A stretch of DNA of 64,000 nt from Brevundimonas sp. 357 (GTDB lineage: Bacteria > Pseudomonadota > Alphaproteobacteria > Caulobacterales > Caulobacteraceae). Below are positions 11,868-19,945 of the stretch, piece after piece (position 1 is the first letter of the stretch; each line of letters starts with the position of its first letter). Position numbers and translations under genes: made by a program. The DNA lies in assembly GCF_003938605.1 (NCBI RefSeq), contig NZ_RHWX01000001.1, positions 282,668 through 346,667 on the forward strand, given 5' to 3'. The notes beneath the pieces were generated by a model, which had not been told where the DNA came from, searched no databases, and was given only the letters and a program-made list of their open reading frames with translations.

Positions 11868-12866
11868 TCAGCCCCACGGCCCGCGCGGCGGCGCGGCGGG
11901 CGCGTCGTCGGTCGTCGGCACGCTGGTTCCCCGGATCGGCGCGGCAGAGGGTGCAGGCGAAGGCGCAGGCGCGACGAAGGCCGCCGCCGGACGCACGCGC
12001 CCGCCCATGCCCATCTTCGCGCCCAGTTCCATCAGGGCGCGGACGCGATTGCCCGTGGCCGGGTGGGTCGAGAACAGATTGTCCGCCCCCTTCCCGTTCA
12101 ACGGATTGATGATGAACATATGGGCCGTCGCCGGATTGCGCTCGGCCGGGGCGTTGACCGCGCCCCGCGCATAGGCCTCGATCTTCTGCAGGGCCGAGGC
12201 CAGGGCCTGAGGGTCGTTGGCGATCTCGGCTCCGACGCGATCGGCCTCGTATTCGCGGGTGCGGCTGATGGCCATCTGCACCAGGCCCGCCGCCATCGGC
12301 GCCAGCAGCATCAGGGCGATGGTTCCGATCATGCCGCCCGGACGCTCGCGGTCGTCGCCGCCGCCGAAGAACAGGGCGAAGTTGGCCAGCATGGCGATGG
12401 CGCCCGCCACCGTCGCCGTGACCGTCATGGTCAGGGTGTCGCGGTTCTTCACATGGGCCAGTTCATGCGCCATCACGCCGCGGATCTCTTCGCGCGTCAG
12501 CATGTCCAGCAGGCCCGTCGTCGCCGCCACCGCCGCATTCTGGGGGTTGCGTCCCGTGGCGAAGGCGTTCGGCTGATCGTTCGGGATGATGGTGATGTTG
12601 GGCAGGGGCATGCCGGCGTCCTGCGCCATCTGCTTCACATCGGCGACATAGGCGCGCACCACGGCGTTGGGGTGGGTCTCGTCCACCGGCTGGGCGCGGT
12701 ACATCTTCAGGACGATCTTGTCCGCGTTCCAATAGCTGAAGACATTCATGCCCGCCGCCACGACCAGGGCGATCGCCATGCCGGGCCCTTTGCCGATCAG
12801 ATAGCCGATCCCCATGAACAGGGCGGTCATCGCGGCCAGCAGGGCGAATGTCTTCAGATGGTTCAT
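11868..12866 (-). CDS. htpX: Membrane zinc protease HtpX
   Basis: Membrane-bound metalloprotease of protein quality control (peptidase M48). The 332 residues have two N-terminal membrane segments (about 5-50), the zinc motif HELAH at 134-138, and the third-ligand motif EYEAD at 205-209, with further membrane segments between them. Family text such as [17 protein letters not shown] and [11 protein letters not shown] is clear. The last ~50 residues are a Pro/Ala-rich tail. It is divergent from the DUF1674 gene. Confidence 0.95.
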   Translation of the reverse strand: MNHLKTFALLAAMTALFMGIGYLIGKGPGMAIALVVAAGMNVFSYWNADKIVLKMYRAQPVDETHPNAVVRAYVADVKQMAQDAGMPLPNITIIPNDQPNAFATGRNPQNAAVAATTGLLDMLTREEIRGVMAHELAHVKNRDTLTMTVTATVAGAIAMLANFALFFGGGDDRERPGGMIGTIALMLLAPMAAGLVQMAISRTREYEADRVGAEIANDPQALASALQKIEAYARGAVNAPAERNPATAHMFIINPLNGKGADNLFSTHPATGNRVRALMELGAKMGMGGRVRPAAAFVAPAPSPAPSAAPIRGTSVPTTDDAPAAPPRGPWG

Positions 12867-12965
12867 GCGGGGCTTCAGGCGAAAGGTTTCAGGCGACAGG
12901 GGTGGCGTGTTCAGCCGGAACGTCTATTTGAGCCGCAGTATCCCCGCTCTCAAGGCAGGCGACCT

Positions 12966-13208
12966 GTGACCGAACAGCCCACCCCCCCGACTGAACCTTC
13001 CCCCGAGGAAGCCTTCAACGCCGACGTGCCCCACGCCACGCCCGAGCGCCCCCTGAACGAGGTCGCCCGCCGCGCCCTGCTGGAGGCCGCCGAACGCCGC
13101 GCCGCCGAGGAAGCCGCTGCGCTTCCGAACGAGGTCGGCGGCCGCAAGGGACCGGAACCGACCCGTTTCGGCGACTGGGAGAAGAAGGGCCTGGCGGTGG
13201 ACTTTTAA
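12966..13208 (+). CDS. DUF1674 small protein (SDHAF4-like)
   Basis: An 80-residue protein ending GRKGPEPTRFGDWEKKGLAV, the hallmark of DUF1674. Eukaryotic SDHAF4 of this family helps assemble succinate dehydrogenase, so a similar role is possible here. The conserved part is the last 20-25 residues; the first 55 are Ala/Glu/Pro-rich. I chose the GTG at 12966, preceded by AAGGCAGG; the much longer upstream frame is a high-GC artefact antisense to htpX. Confidence 0.85.
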   Translation: MTEQPTPPTEPSPEEAFNADVPHATPERPLNEVARRALLEAAERRAAEEAAALPNEVGGRKGPEPTRFGDWEKKGLAVDF

Positions 13209-13250
13209 GGCGCTACCGCTCGCCGCGGGGCGGCTCGCTGCTTGAGCGGG
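13209..13250. repeat. Family A palindromic repeat, copy 1 of a tandem
   Basis: Begins right after the DUF1674 stop. Flanks GCGCTACCGCTC and CTCGCTGCTTGAGC enclose the inner stem GCCGC-GGG-GCGGC. It is followed 5 bases later by a second copy with the same flanks. It could serve as the 3' hairpin of the DUF1674 transcript. Confidence 0.75.
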
Positions 13251-13254
13251 TTAG

Positions 13255-13294
13255 GACGCTACCGCTCGCCGCACGGCGGCTCACTACTTGAGCT
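13255..13294. repeat. Family A palindromic repeat, copy 2 of a tandem
   Basis: Flanks GACGCTACCGCTC and CTCACTACTTGAGC enclose a GCCG/CGGC stem. Decayed relatives continue to about 13338 (GCGATCGCTCGGCCGCC), so the 13209-13338 gap is made almost entirely of repeats. The region 13340-13441 then holds the promoter and leader of the next gene. Confidence 0.7.
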
Positions 13295-13441
13295 GATTTG
13301 AGCGCGATCGCTCGGCCGCCGCTTCGCGGTCCCGCTCCCCATGACATGAAGGGAAAAGACCCCGGTTCCCTTGACGGGAGAATAGTGAACGCTCTGGCGA
13401 TATCCGCATTAACCTTTACGGCTGAAACAAGGAGCGCAGCC

Positions 13442-14275
13442 ATGAAGGCCCTATTTTACGCCGCCGCAGGCGCGGCGGTCCTCATCGCCGGAGCGGCCGA
13501 GGCCCATCAGGCCGGCGCCCGATATAACGCCGCCGCCGGCTACGCCCGCGGCCCCGTGGTCCAGAGCCGCGCCCAGACCTGGTACAGCGACACCGGCTGG
13601 CAGGGCGGCTACGGCCCGATCGAAAGCTATGGCTATGGCTACGGCTACGGCGGCGCCGGGGTTCGTCCGCCGGTCGTGATCGCCCCGTCGCAGCCGCCGA
13701 TCCAGCATGGCGGCTACGCCTATTCCGGCGTCACCCGCTCCATGCCCTTCGGCTATCCGGTCGACGGCTACGGCCGCTATCCCTGGGCGCGCGCCGGCTA
13801 TGGCGGCTACGGCGGCCAGTATCAGGGCCAATATCAGGGCGGCTACCAGCAGGGCTATTATCAGGGCGGATACGGTCACGACTGCGGCCGCTGCGGCCCG
13901 CCGCCCCAGCCTATGCAGCCGGTGCATTACCGCGCCGAGCCGATCTATGTCAGCCAGCCGCCGGTCTATGTCTCGCAGCCGCCCGTCTATGTGGAATCGC
14001 CGCCGGTCTTCGTGCAGCCGGCCCCGGTCTACGTCGAGCCGGCCCGCGTCCACGTGGCGCCGCCGCCGGTCCATGTGGCCGCCGCCGACGTGCGCGTCGC
14101 CCCGGCCCAGGTCGAAGTGGCCCGCCCCAATGTCTACGTCGAGCCGCCGCGCATCGAAACCGCCCCGCCGGTCGTGAACTTCGACCAGGGCTATTACGCC
14201 GTGCCGCCCGCCCCGCCGGCGCCGCCGTCTCCGACCGAGCGGCCCTACCGCCAGGAACGCGGCGAACGCGGCTGA
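13442..14275 (+). CDS. Secreted Tyr/Gly- and PxVxV-repeat protein
   Basis: A 277-residue protein starting MKALFYAAAGAAVLIAGAAE with a signal peptide, and a good AAGGAG site before the ATG at 13442. The middle (residues ~60-145) is rich in Gly and Tyr (GYGYGYGG, QYQGQYQGGYQQGYYQGG) with a CGRCG pair. The C-terminal half is a tandem array of short units of the type QPPVYVSQ, ESPPVFVQ, PAPVYVEP, about 6-8 residues each, then a Pro-rich end. The composition resembles cell-surface or envelope proteins. The function is unknown; a terminator follows directly. Confidence 0.8.
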   Translation: MKALFYAAAGAAVLIAGAAEAHQAGARYNAAAGYARGPVVQSRAQTWYSDTGWQGGYGPIESYGYGYGYGGAGVRPPVVIAPSQPPIQHGGYAYSGVTRSMPFGYPVDGYGRYPWARAGYGGYGGQYQGQYQGGYQQGYYQGGYGHDCGRCGPPPQPMQPVHYRAEPIYVSQPPVYVSQPPVYVESPPVFVQPAPVYVEPARVHVAPPPVHVAAADVRVAPAQVEVARPNVYVEPPRIETAPPVVNFDQGYYAVPPAPPAPPSPTERPYRQERGERG

Positions 14276-14285
14276 TACGAAAAAA

Positions 14286-14309
14286 GGGCGGCGTCCGCAG
14301 ACGCCGCCC
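14286..14309 (+). terminator. Intrinsic terminator
   Basis: GGGCGGCGTC and GACGCCGCCC form a 10 bp stem with loop CGCA, followed by TTCTTGTTT. It lies 10 bases after the stop of the secreted repeat protein. The preceding A-run makes it usable in both directions, so it can also end pyrF transcription. Confidence 0.85.
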
Positions 14310-14357
14310 TTCTTGTTTCACGTGAAGCAGACCCCTTACGGATCAAGCTCATAGGCC

Positions 14358-15080
14358 TCAGACCAGGGCGATCTCCTGGGTGATCGCCTGGGCCGCCGCG
14401 CGCGGATCGGCGACGGCGGTGATCGGACGGCCGATGACCAGATGGGTCGCCCCCGATTGCAGGGCGCTGGCCGGGGTCGCGGCGCGCGCCTGATCGTCCA
14501 GGGCCGCGCCCGCAGGCCGCACGCCCGGCGTCACGATCAGGAAGTCCTCGCGCCCCGCCGCCATGGCGATCTCACGCGCCCGGCCCGCCTCATGCGGGCT
14601 GGAGACGACGCCGTGGATACCGGCCTCCAGCGCCTGACGCACCCGCTGCTCCACCAGTTCGGCCGCCGACAGACTGTGGTCGTCCGCCTTCAGATCGTCG
14701 TCGGTCAGGCTGGTCAGGACGGTGACGCCCAGAATCTTCAGGTCGGATCCCGCCGCCCCGCGCGCCGCCGCCGCCATCACCTGGGGCCGGGCGTGGACGG
14801 TCAGCAGGTCGCAACCCGCGTTCGCCAGCACCGCCGTCGCCTTCTCCACCGTCGCGCCGATGTCGTGCAGCTTCCAGTCCAGAAACACCCGGGCGCCCGA
14901 CGCCTTCAGCTCGCGCGCCAGCCCCATGCCGTCCGAGGCGAACAGCTGCAGCCCGACCTTGTAGAAGCCGACCGCATCGCCGATCCGCTCGACCAGGGCG
15001 CGCGCCTCATCGGTCGTCGGCACGTCCAGGGCGCAGATGACGCGCGGGTCGAAGGGGCGATTAGGGCGATCTTGCGACAT
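14358..15080 (-). CDS. pyrF: Orotidine 5'-phosphate decarboxylase
   Basis: Last step of UMP synthesis: decarboxylates OMP. The 240-residue protein has VICALDVPT, the catalytic DWKLHDIG block, DLLTVHARP and the phosphate-binding LVIGRPITAVADP. The start at 15080 (MSQDRPNRPFDP) fits the family; a longer frame to 15179 adds an Arg/Pro-rich stretch and reaches into the divergent gene's start. It is monocistronic and divergent from the MarC-type gene. Confidence 0.95.
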   Translation of the reverse strand: MSQDRPNRPFDPRVICALDVPTTDEARALVERIGDAVGFYKVGLQLFASDGMGLARELKASGARVFLDWKLHDIGATVEKATAVLANAGCDLLTVHARPQVMAAAARGAAGSDLKILGVTVLTSLTDDDLKADDHSLSAAELVEQRVRQALEAGIHGVVSSPHEAGRAREIAMAAGREDFLIVTPGVRPAGAALDDQARAATPASALQSGATHLVIGRPITAVADPRAAAQAITQEIALV

Positions 15081-15178
15081 TTCCGGCTCTCGGCGGCTTG
15101 CAGGCGCGCGCGGATGCCCCGATAGGTGAGACAAGGGGTCGCGGTCGCGCGGCGGGTTTTCTAAGGCGGGGGCAAGCA

Positions 15179-15877
15179 ATGAACGCGGTCGATCTGGGGG
15201 TCAACCTGTTCGTGGCGCTGTTCGCCCTGCTGGACCCGATCGGCAATGTGCCGATCTTCGCGGCGGCCACGGCGGGCGCCTCCCTGCGTCAGCGCATCAC
15301 CGTCTCGGCCATGATCTGCGCCTTCGCGGCGGTCTTCCTCGGCTTCTTCTTCTTCACGGGCCTGGGCCTGCTGCAGTTCTTCGGCATTTCGCTGGCCGCC
15401 TTCCGCATCGCGGGCGGCATCCTGCTGCTGCTGCTGGGTCTGGACATGGCGCGCGAGGACTTCCTGAAGATTTTCGCCGACGCCGACGCGACGACCGACG
15501 CCCAGGACGTGCGCGGCTACGCCAAGCGCCGGTTCAAGCGCCTGATCGTGCCCTTCGCCATTCCCCTGATGATCGGACCGGGCGCCATCTCAGCCATCAT
15601 CATCCAGGCGGGCGAGGCCCAGAAGCTGGGCGCGGCGGGCACGGCCGCGTCGCTGACCGCCATGGTCGCCGCCTGCGTCGTCACCTTCCTGTGCTTCGCC
15701 GCCACCGGCCCGATCAGCCGCATCCTGGGCGACGTGGGCATGGCCATCGTGGTGCGGGTGCTGGGCCTGATCCTGTGCGCCCTGGCGATCCAGTTCATCC
15801 TGATGGGTCTGGGCGAAGCCCTGCCGGGCATGTTCAGCGCGGGCGTCACCACCCCCTACCCCTCGGGCGGGCACTAA
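15179..15877 (+). CDS. MarC/YhgN family inner-membrane protein
   Basis: A 232-residue integral membrane protein with about six membrane helices. The first, LGVNLFVALFALLDPIGNVP, carries the conserved DPIGN(V)P of the MarC family, and IPLMIGPGAISAII marks the second repeat. Despite the name, MarC proteins have no proven role in multidrug resistance. The start at 15179 is preceded by AAGGCGGGGGCAAG. It converges with the SDR gene, 5 bases away. Confidence 0.85.
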   Translation: MNAVDLGVNLFVALFALLDPIGNVPIFAAATAGASLRQRITVSAMICAFAAVFLGFFFFTGLGLLQFFGISLAAFRIAGGILLLLLGLDMAREDFLKIFADADATTDAQDVRGYAKRRFKRLIVPFAIPLMIGPGAISAIIIQAGEAQKLGAAGTAASLTAMVAACVVTFLCFAATGPISRILGDVGMAIVVRVLGLILCALAIQFILMGLGEALPGMFSAGVTTPYPSGGH

Positions 15878-15882
15878 AAGCT

Positions 15883-16740
15883 CTAGAGGCGGTCCAACCG
15901 TTTGGCGTGGCCGCCGACCATCTTCAGCGCCAGGGCGTCCGGCAGCAGCCCGCCCAGCGCGGCCAGCACATTATTGGCGAAGCCCGGCGTCACGCGCGGC
16001 CGGTTGGCCTCGACCGCGTCCCAGCCGATGCGGGCCACGCGGTCGGCGTCCATCCACATCCACTTCGGATAGGCGGCCGAGACCTGATCGCGCGAGCCGT
16101 TGACGTCGTGGAACTCGGTATAGGTGTAGCCGGGGCACAGGGCGGTGACGTGCACGCCGGTCCCCTGCGTCTCCAGCCACAGCCCCTGCGACGCCTTGAT
16201 CAGGAAGCTCTTGATCGGACCGTAAAGCGTGTCGCCGCCCGTCGCCGGCATCTGTCCGGCCAGGGAGGCCACGTTCAGCACCCGGCCCCAGCCGCGCGCG
16301 ACCATGCCGGGCAGCACCATGCGCGACAGCTCGACCGGCGCGCTCAGCATGACGCGGATCATGGCGGCGTGGTCCGCCGGATCGGTCGTCAGAAAGCCCG
16401 TGGTGCGACTGAAGCCCGCATTGTTGATCAGGCCGTCGACGCTCAATCCTCGCGCCGCGATCGCCTCGGCCAGACGCACAGGCGCCTCGGGCTCGGCCAG
16501 GTCGGCGACGATGACCGTCGCGGCGACGCCGTGCGCGGCGGCCAGTTCCTCGGCCAGGGCCTGAAGCGGCCCTTCGCGCCGGGCGGTCAGGATCAGGTCA
16601 TGCCCCCGCGCCGCGCAGACGCGCGCCAGGGCGGCGCCGATGCCCGCCGAAGCGCCGGTGATAAGGATGGTGCGCCGCGCGTCCCCCAAGACCGCCACGT
16701 CAGGCGGCGTCAGCGTTAGGACAGGCCGGGTGTGGCGCAA
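15883..16740 (-). CDS. Short-chain dehydrogenase/reductase
   Basis: NAD(P)-dependent oxidoreductase with a Rossmann fold: TILITGASAGIGAALARV (cofactor Gly-rich loop), LINNAGFSRTTGF, the catalytic Ser in NVASLAGQMP, and YGPIK as the YxxxK pair. The C-terminal half (VTALCPGYTYTEFHDV) is typical of the ketoreductase/DltE-like group. The substrate is unknown. The ATG at 16740 overlaps the Rrf2 gene by 41 bases; a GTG at 16698, right after the Rrf2 stop, would start just before the Rossmann core and is an equally good choice. It is cotranscribed with the Rrf2 regulator. Confidence 0.85.
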   Translation of the reverse strand: MRHTRPVLTLTPPDVAVLGDARRTILITGASAGIGAALARVCAARGHDLILTARREGPLQALAEELAAAHGVAATVIVADLAEPEAPVRLAEAIAARGLSVDGLINNAGFSRTTGFLTTDPADHAAMIRVMLSAPVELSRMVLPGMVARGWGRVLNVASLAGQMPATGGDTLYGPIKSFLIKASQGLWLETQGTGVHVTALCPGYTYTEFHDVNGSRDQVSAAYPKWMWMDADRVARIGWDAVEANRPRVTPGFANNVLAALGGLLPDALALKMVGGHAKRLDRL

Positions 16741-17176
16741 AGGCGCGCAACACCTCGGGATCTTCTTCCAGCAAGTCAGCGATGGTGATCTTCGACAGGG
16801 CCGCGCCCGCCGCCTGATCCGCCGCCGTCAGGGCCTTGGCCACCTGACGCGGGATGTGTTCGCCGACCGGACAGCCCTTGGCCCCAGCGGGCGGCGAGCC
16901 CAGATGGGCGCAGCCGTTCACGGCCTTCAGCACCTCGTCCAGGCAAATGGTCTCGGGCCGGCGCAGCAGCCAGGATCCGCCAGACGCGCCGGGGCGCGTC
17001 GCGATCAGCCCCGCCTTCGCCAGCAGGGCCGTGACCCGACGGATCACCACCGGATTGGTCGGCACCGACGCGGCCAGAACGGCGCTCGGCTCGGCCTCGG
17101 TCGCCGAATAGGCGCCCTTGTGGGCCAGATAGGCCAGGGCGTGGGCGGCGACGGGAAAACGTTGGCTGTCAGACAT
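16700..17176 (-). CDS. Rrf2-family transcriptional regulator
   Basis: A 158-residue winged-helix regulator: RFPVAAHALAYLAHK, NPVVIRRVTALLAKAGLI (recognition region), RPGASGGSWLLRRP and ICLDEVLKAV. Three cysteines lie in the sensing stretch (ICLDEV, GCAHLG, GCPVGEH), so an iron-sulfur cluster or redox/NO sensing is possible as in IscR/NsrR, though the spacing is not exactly that of IscR. It overlaps the SDR gene downstream, which it may control. Confidence 0.88.
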   Translation of the reverse strand: MSDSQRFPVAAHALAYLAHKGAYSATEAEPSAVLAASVPTNPVVIRRVTALLAKAGLIATRPGASGGSWLLRRPETICLDEVLKAVNGCAHLGSPPAGAKGCPVGEHIPRQVAKALTAADQAAGAALSKITIADLLEEDPEVLRAFAPHPACPNADAA

Positions 17177-17264
17177 CAGGGTTCATGCTCCTGATGGGAA
17201 GGTAGGCCTTCCGAGAGCGTTTCACAAATCCATCCGTAACAAAAACTGTTTCCGTATAGCTCCG

Positions 17265-18353
17265 CTAGGCTCCGGCCTTGCGCGCAAAGCCCCAGGCCGC
17301 GTCCGAAAGCGGGCCGACCTGGGCCGCCATCGCCCGCGCATGGGCGCTGGCGGCGGTGCCGTCGCGCACCCGTCCGGCGATGCCCTGGCAGATGGCCGCC
17401 AGCCGGAACAGATTATAGGCGAACAGCCAATCCAGGTTCGTCGGCGCCGCCGTCCCGGTCTTCTGCGCATAGCGCTCGACCGTCTCCTCGACCGAAGGAA
17501 CGCCCAGCGCCTTCAGATCGGACCCGGCCAGGCCGTTGCGCAAGGACGCCGGGATCACCCAGGCGATCAGCAGATAGGAGAAGTCCGCCATCGGGTCGCC
17601 CAGGGTCGACAGCTCCCAGTCCAACACCGCGCGCACCTTCGCCTCGGCCGGATCGAGGATCAGATTGTCGAGGCGGAAGTCCCCATGCACGATCCGCGTC
17701 GGCCCCTCGGGCGGCAGGCTGTCGGGCAGGAAGGCGATCAGCCGATCCATGGCCGCGATCGGCTCGATCTCGGAGGCGCGATACTGTTTGGTCCAGCGCC
17801 CCACCTGGCGCGCGAAATAATTCCCCGCCTTGCCGTAGTCGGCCAGGCCCACAGCCTCCGGCTCCAGCCGATGCAGCGCCGCCAGCGTATCGACCTGGGC
17901 GTCATAGACGTCGCGGCGCTCCGGCGGCGTCAGACCCGGCAGCTTCAAGTCCCAGAAGATGCGCCCCTCGACCTTCTCCATGACGTAGAAGATAGAGCCG
18001 ATGACGCCATCATCCGTACACAGAACATAGGGGCGCGCGACCGGAAAACCCTGGGCGTGCAGGGCCGAGATGACGGCGAACTCCCGGTCCACGGCATGGG
18101 CGCTGGCCAGCAGCGCGCCCGGCGGCTTGCGACGCAACACATAGCTCCGGCCCGGCGTGGTCAGCTCATAGGTCGGGTTGGACTGGCCGCCCTTGAACTG
18201 GCGGATGGTCAGCGGCCCGGCGTAACCCTCGACGTTCGCCGCCAGCCAGGCGTCCAGCGCCGCCTCGTCCAACCGATGGCGGTCGTCCACCTCGCGCGTG
18301 CCCGAAAACGCAGTTTGAGCGTCCAATGTCTGAGCATCCACGGCCTCGGTCAT
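17265..18353 (-). CDS. Phosphotransferase-fold (APH/ACAD10-like) protein
   Basis: A 362-residue protein of the aminoglycoside phosphotransferase/choline kinase fold. It has the lipid-type kinase motifs RIVHGDFRLDNLILD (catalytic HxDxxxxN) and AVLDWELSTLGDPMAD (metal-binding DxE). The N-terminal lobe has RQFKGGQSNPTYEL and YVLRRKPPG (Lys-type nucleotide contact). This subgroup resembles the APH domain of ACAD10/11, which acts on hydroxylated acyl-CoA, so fatty acid metabolism is more likely than antibiotic resistance. Its ATG at 18353 overlaps the glpK stop (ATGA), so it is translationally coupled to glpK. Confidence 0.85.
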   Translation of the reverse strand: MTEAVDAQTLDAQTAFSGTREVDDRHRLDEAALDAWLAANVEGYAGPLTIRQFKGGQSNPTYELTTPGRSYVLRRKPPGALLASAHAVDREFAVISALHAQGFPVARPYVLCTDDGVIGSIFYVMEKVEGRIFWDLKLPGLTPPERRDVYDAQVDTLAALHRLEPEAVGLADYGKAGNYFARQVGRWTKQYRASEIEPIAAMDRLIAFLPDSLPPEGPTRIVHGDFRLDNLILDPAEAKVRAVLDWELSTLGDPMADFSYLLIAWVIPASLRNGLAGSDLKALGVPSVEETVERYAQKTGTAAPTNLDWLFAYNLFRLAAICQGIAGRVRDGTAASAHARAMAAQVGPLSDAAWGFARKAGA

Positions 18354-19900
18354 TCTCCCTCCTCCGGCTGGGCGGCGATGATGGCGGCCCTGACCGCGCC
18401 GCGCCAGCCCTTGAGCAGCCGCGCCCGCGCCTCGGCTCCCATACGCGGGGTCCAGACGGCGGGCGCCTCGGCCGGAGCGGTCCACAGGGCCTCGGTCAGA
18501 CCGACGCCATAGGCCGCCAGCCGCGCCGCGCCCATGGCCGTCATCTCCTGGAAGGCAGGGCGTTCGACCTCGACCTCGCAGATGTCGGCGACGAACTGCA
18601 TGGCGAAGGCGTTGGCGGTGACGCCGCCGTCGACCTTGAGCCGTTTCAGCGGCGGCGCCCCGTCCTTCGTCAGGGCGTCCAGCAGGTCGCGGGTCTGATA
18701 GGCCAGGCTCTCCAGCGCCGCGCGGACCATGTGCGCCGGTCCGCTGTCGCGGGTCAGGCCGACGACCGTACCGCGCGCCTCCGGCTCCCACCACGGCGCG
18801 CCCAGGCCGGTGAAGCCGGGGACCAGATAGACCCCGCCGTTGTCCTTCAACGTCTGGGCCATCGCCTCGGACTGACGCGAGTCCGACAGCACCTTCAGCC
18901 CGTCGCGCAGCCACTGGATCGCCGACCCGGCCGAAAAGATGGACCCCTCCAGCGCATAGGCGGCCTCTCCGCCCGCCGCATAGCCGAGCGTCCCCAGCAG
19001 GCGCGAAGTCGAGGCCACCGGCGCCGCCCCGACATTGGCGACCAGAAAGGCGCCCGTGCCGTAGGTGATCTTGGCGTCGCCCGCCGTCAGCGCCCCGTGG
19101 CCGACAAGCGCCGCGTGCTGATCCCCCGCCGAGCCGTGAATGGGCAGGGCGCGCCCCAGCAGGGACGCATCAGCCTCGCCCAGCAGGGCGTCGCAGTCGC
19201 GGATTTCCGGCAGGGCCTCGATCGGCACGCCGAACAGGTCGCACAGATCCTGTCGCCAGGCGCGCGACGTCAGGTCCATCAAGCTGGTGCGGCTGGCGTT
19301 GGTGGCGTCGGTGACGTGGCTGTCTCCGCCGGTCAGCTTCCAGATCAGCCAGGCGTCGATGGTGCCCAGCTTGACCTCGCCGCGCGCCGCCCGCTCGCGC
19401 GCGCCGGGCACGGCGTCCAGCAGCCAGGCGTATTTCGACGCCGAGAAATAGGGATCGAGGATCAGGCCCGTCGCCGCCTGCACCATCGCCTCATGCCCTG
19501 CCGCCGCCAGCTTGCCCGTCGCCTCGGCCGTGCGTCGGTCCTGCCAGACGATGGCGCGGTGCAGGGGCTCGCCGGTCGCCGCGTCCCAGATGACCGAGGT
19601 CTCGCGCTGGTTAGTGATGCCGATGGCGGCGAAGCGGCCGACGCCGCCCGCCTTCCTGACCACCTCGCGGCAGGTCTGCAGCGTCGCGCGCCAGATCTCG
19701 GCCGCGTCATGCTCGACCCAGCCCGACTGCGGGAAATGCTGCGCCAGCTCGATCTGGCTGACGGCGACGGCGTGGAAGGCCCCGCCTTCATTCTTGTCGC
19801 CTACCGGGCTTCGCCCTGCTTGAGGCTGTGAAACTTCAAACGCGATCGCCCGCGTCGAGGTCGTGCCCTGGTCGATGGCGAGGATCATATTTGCTTGCAT
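18350..19900 (-). CDS. glpK: Glycerol kinase with an in-frame repeat-derived insert
   Basis: ATP-dependent phosphorylation of glycerol to glycerol 3-phosphate. The 516 residues (E. coli has 502) include LAIDQGTTSTRAIAFE, GWVEHDAAEIW, ITNQRET and GLGAPWWEPEARGTVVGLTR. Residues about 23-43 (SQPQAGRSPVGDKNEGG and neighbours) have no counterpart in typical GlpK: family members have about 17 fewer residues between the RAIAF strand and VSQIELAQHF. That stretch is encoded by a family A palindromic repeat. The reading frame and catalytic motifs are intact. The start may be 19900 or the ATG at 19888 (MILAIDQG). Confidence 0.93.
   Translation of the reverse strand: MQANMILAIDQGTTSTRAIAFEVSQPQAGRSPVGDKNEGGAFHAVAVSQIELAQHFPQSGWVEHDAAEIWRATLQTCREVVRKAGGVGRFAAIGITNQRETSVIWDAATGEPLHRAIVWQDRRTAEATGKLAAAGHEAMVQAATGLILDPYFSASKYAWLLDAVPGARERAARGEVKLGTIDAWLIWKLTGGDSHVTDATNASRTSLMDLTSRAWRQDLCDLFGVPIEALPEIRDCDALLGEADASLLGRALPIHGSAGDQHAALVGHGALTAGDAKITYGTGAFLVANVGAAPVASTSRLLGTLGYAAGGEAAYALEGSIFSAGSAIQWLRDGLKVLSDSRQSEAMAQTLKDNGGVYLVPGFTGLGAPWWEPEARGTVVGLTRDSGPAHMVRAALESLAYQTRDLLDALTKDGAPPLKRLKVDGGVTANAFAMQFVADICEVEVERPAFQEMTAMGAARLAAYGVGLTEALWTAPAEAPAVWTPRMGAEARARLLKGWRGAVRAAIIAAQPEEGE
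19796..19828. repeat. Family A palindromic repeat inside glpK
   Basis: On the plus strand GCCTACCG, then GGGC-TTC-GCCC, then CTGCTTGAGGC. It matches the intergenic copies at 26471, 31483 and 31524 almost base for base. It lies in frame and codes for residues near QAGRSPVGD of GlpK. The tsaD copy is read in the same frame and also gives SPVG followed by an acidic residue. Confidence 0.8.
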
Positions 19901-19945
19901 GATGTGAGTTATGCAGAGCCTGCGCCGCGACGTAAGAGGGAAGCC

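Noticed and set aside
11766..12965. Long N-terminal extension of the DUF1674 protein
   Set aside because: Antisense to htpX; the conserved DUF1674 part starts after the GTG at 12966.
17265..18353. Aminoglycoside resistance gene
   Set aside because: The fold is shared, but the sequence type (ACAD10-like) and coupling to glpK point to metabolism, not resistance.
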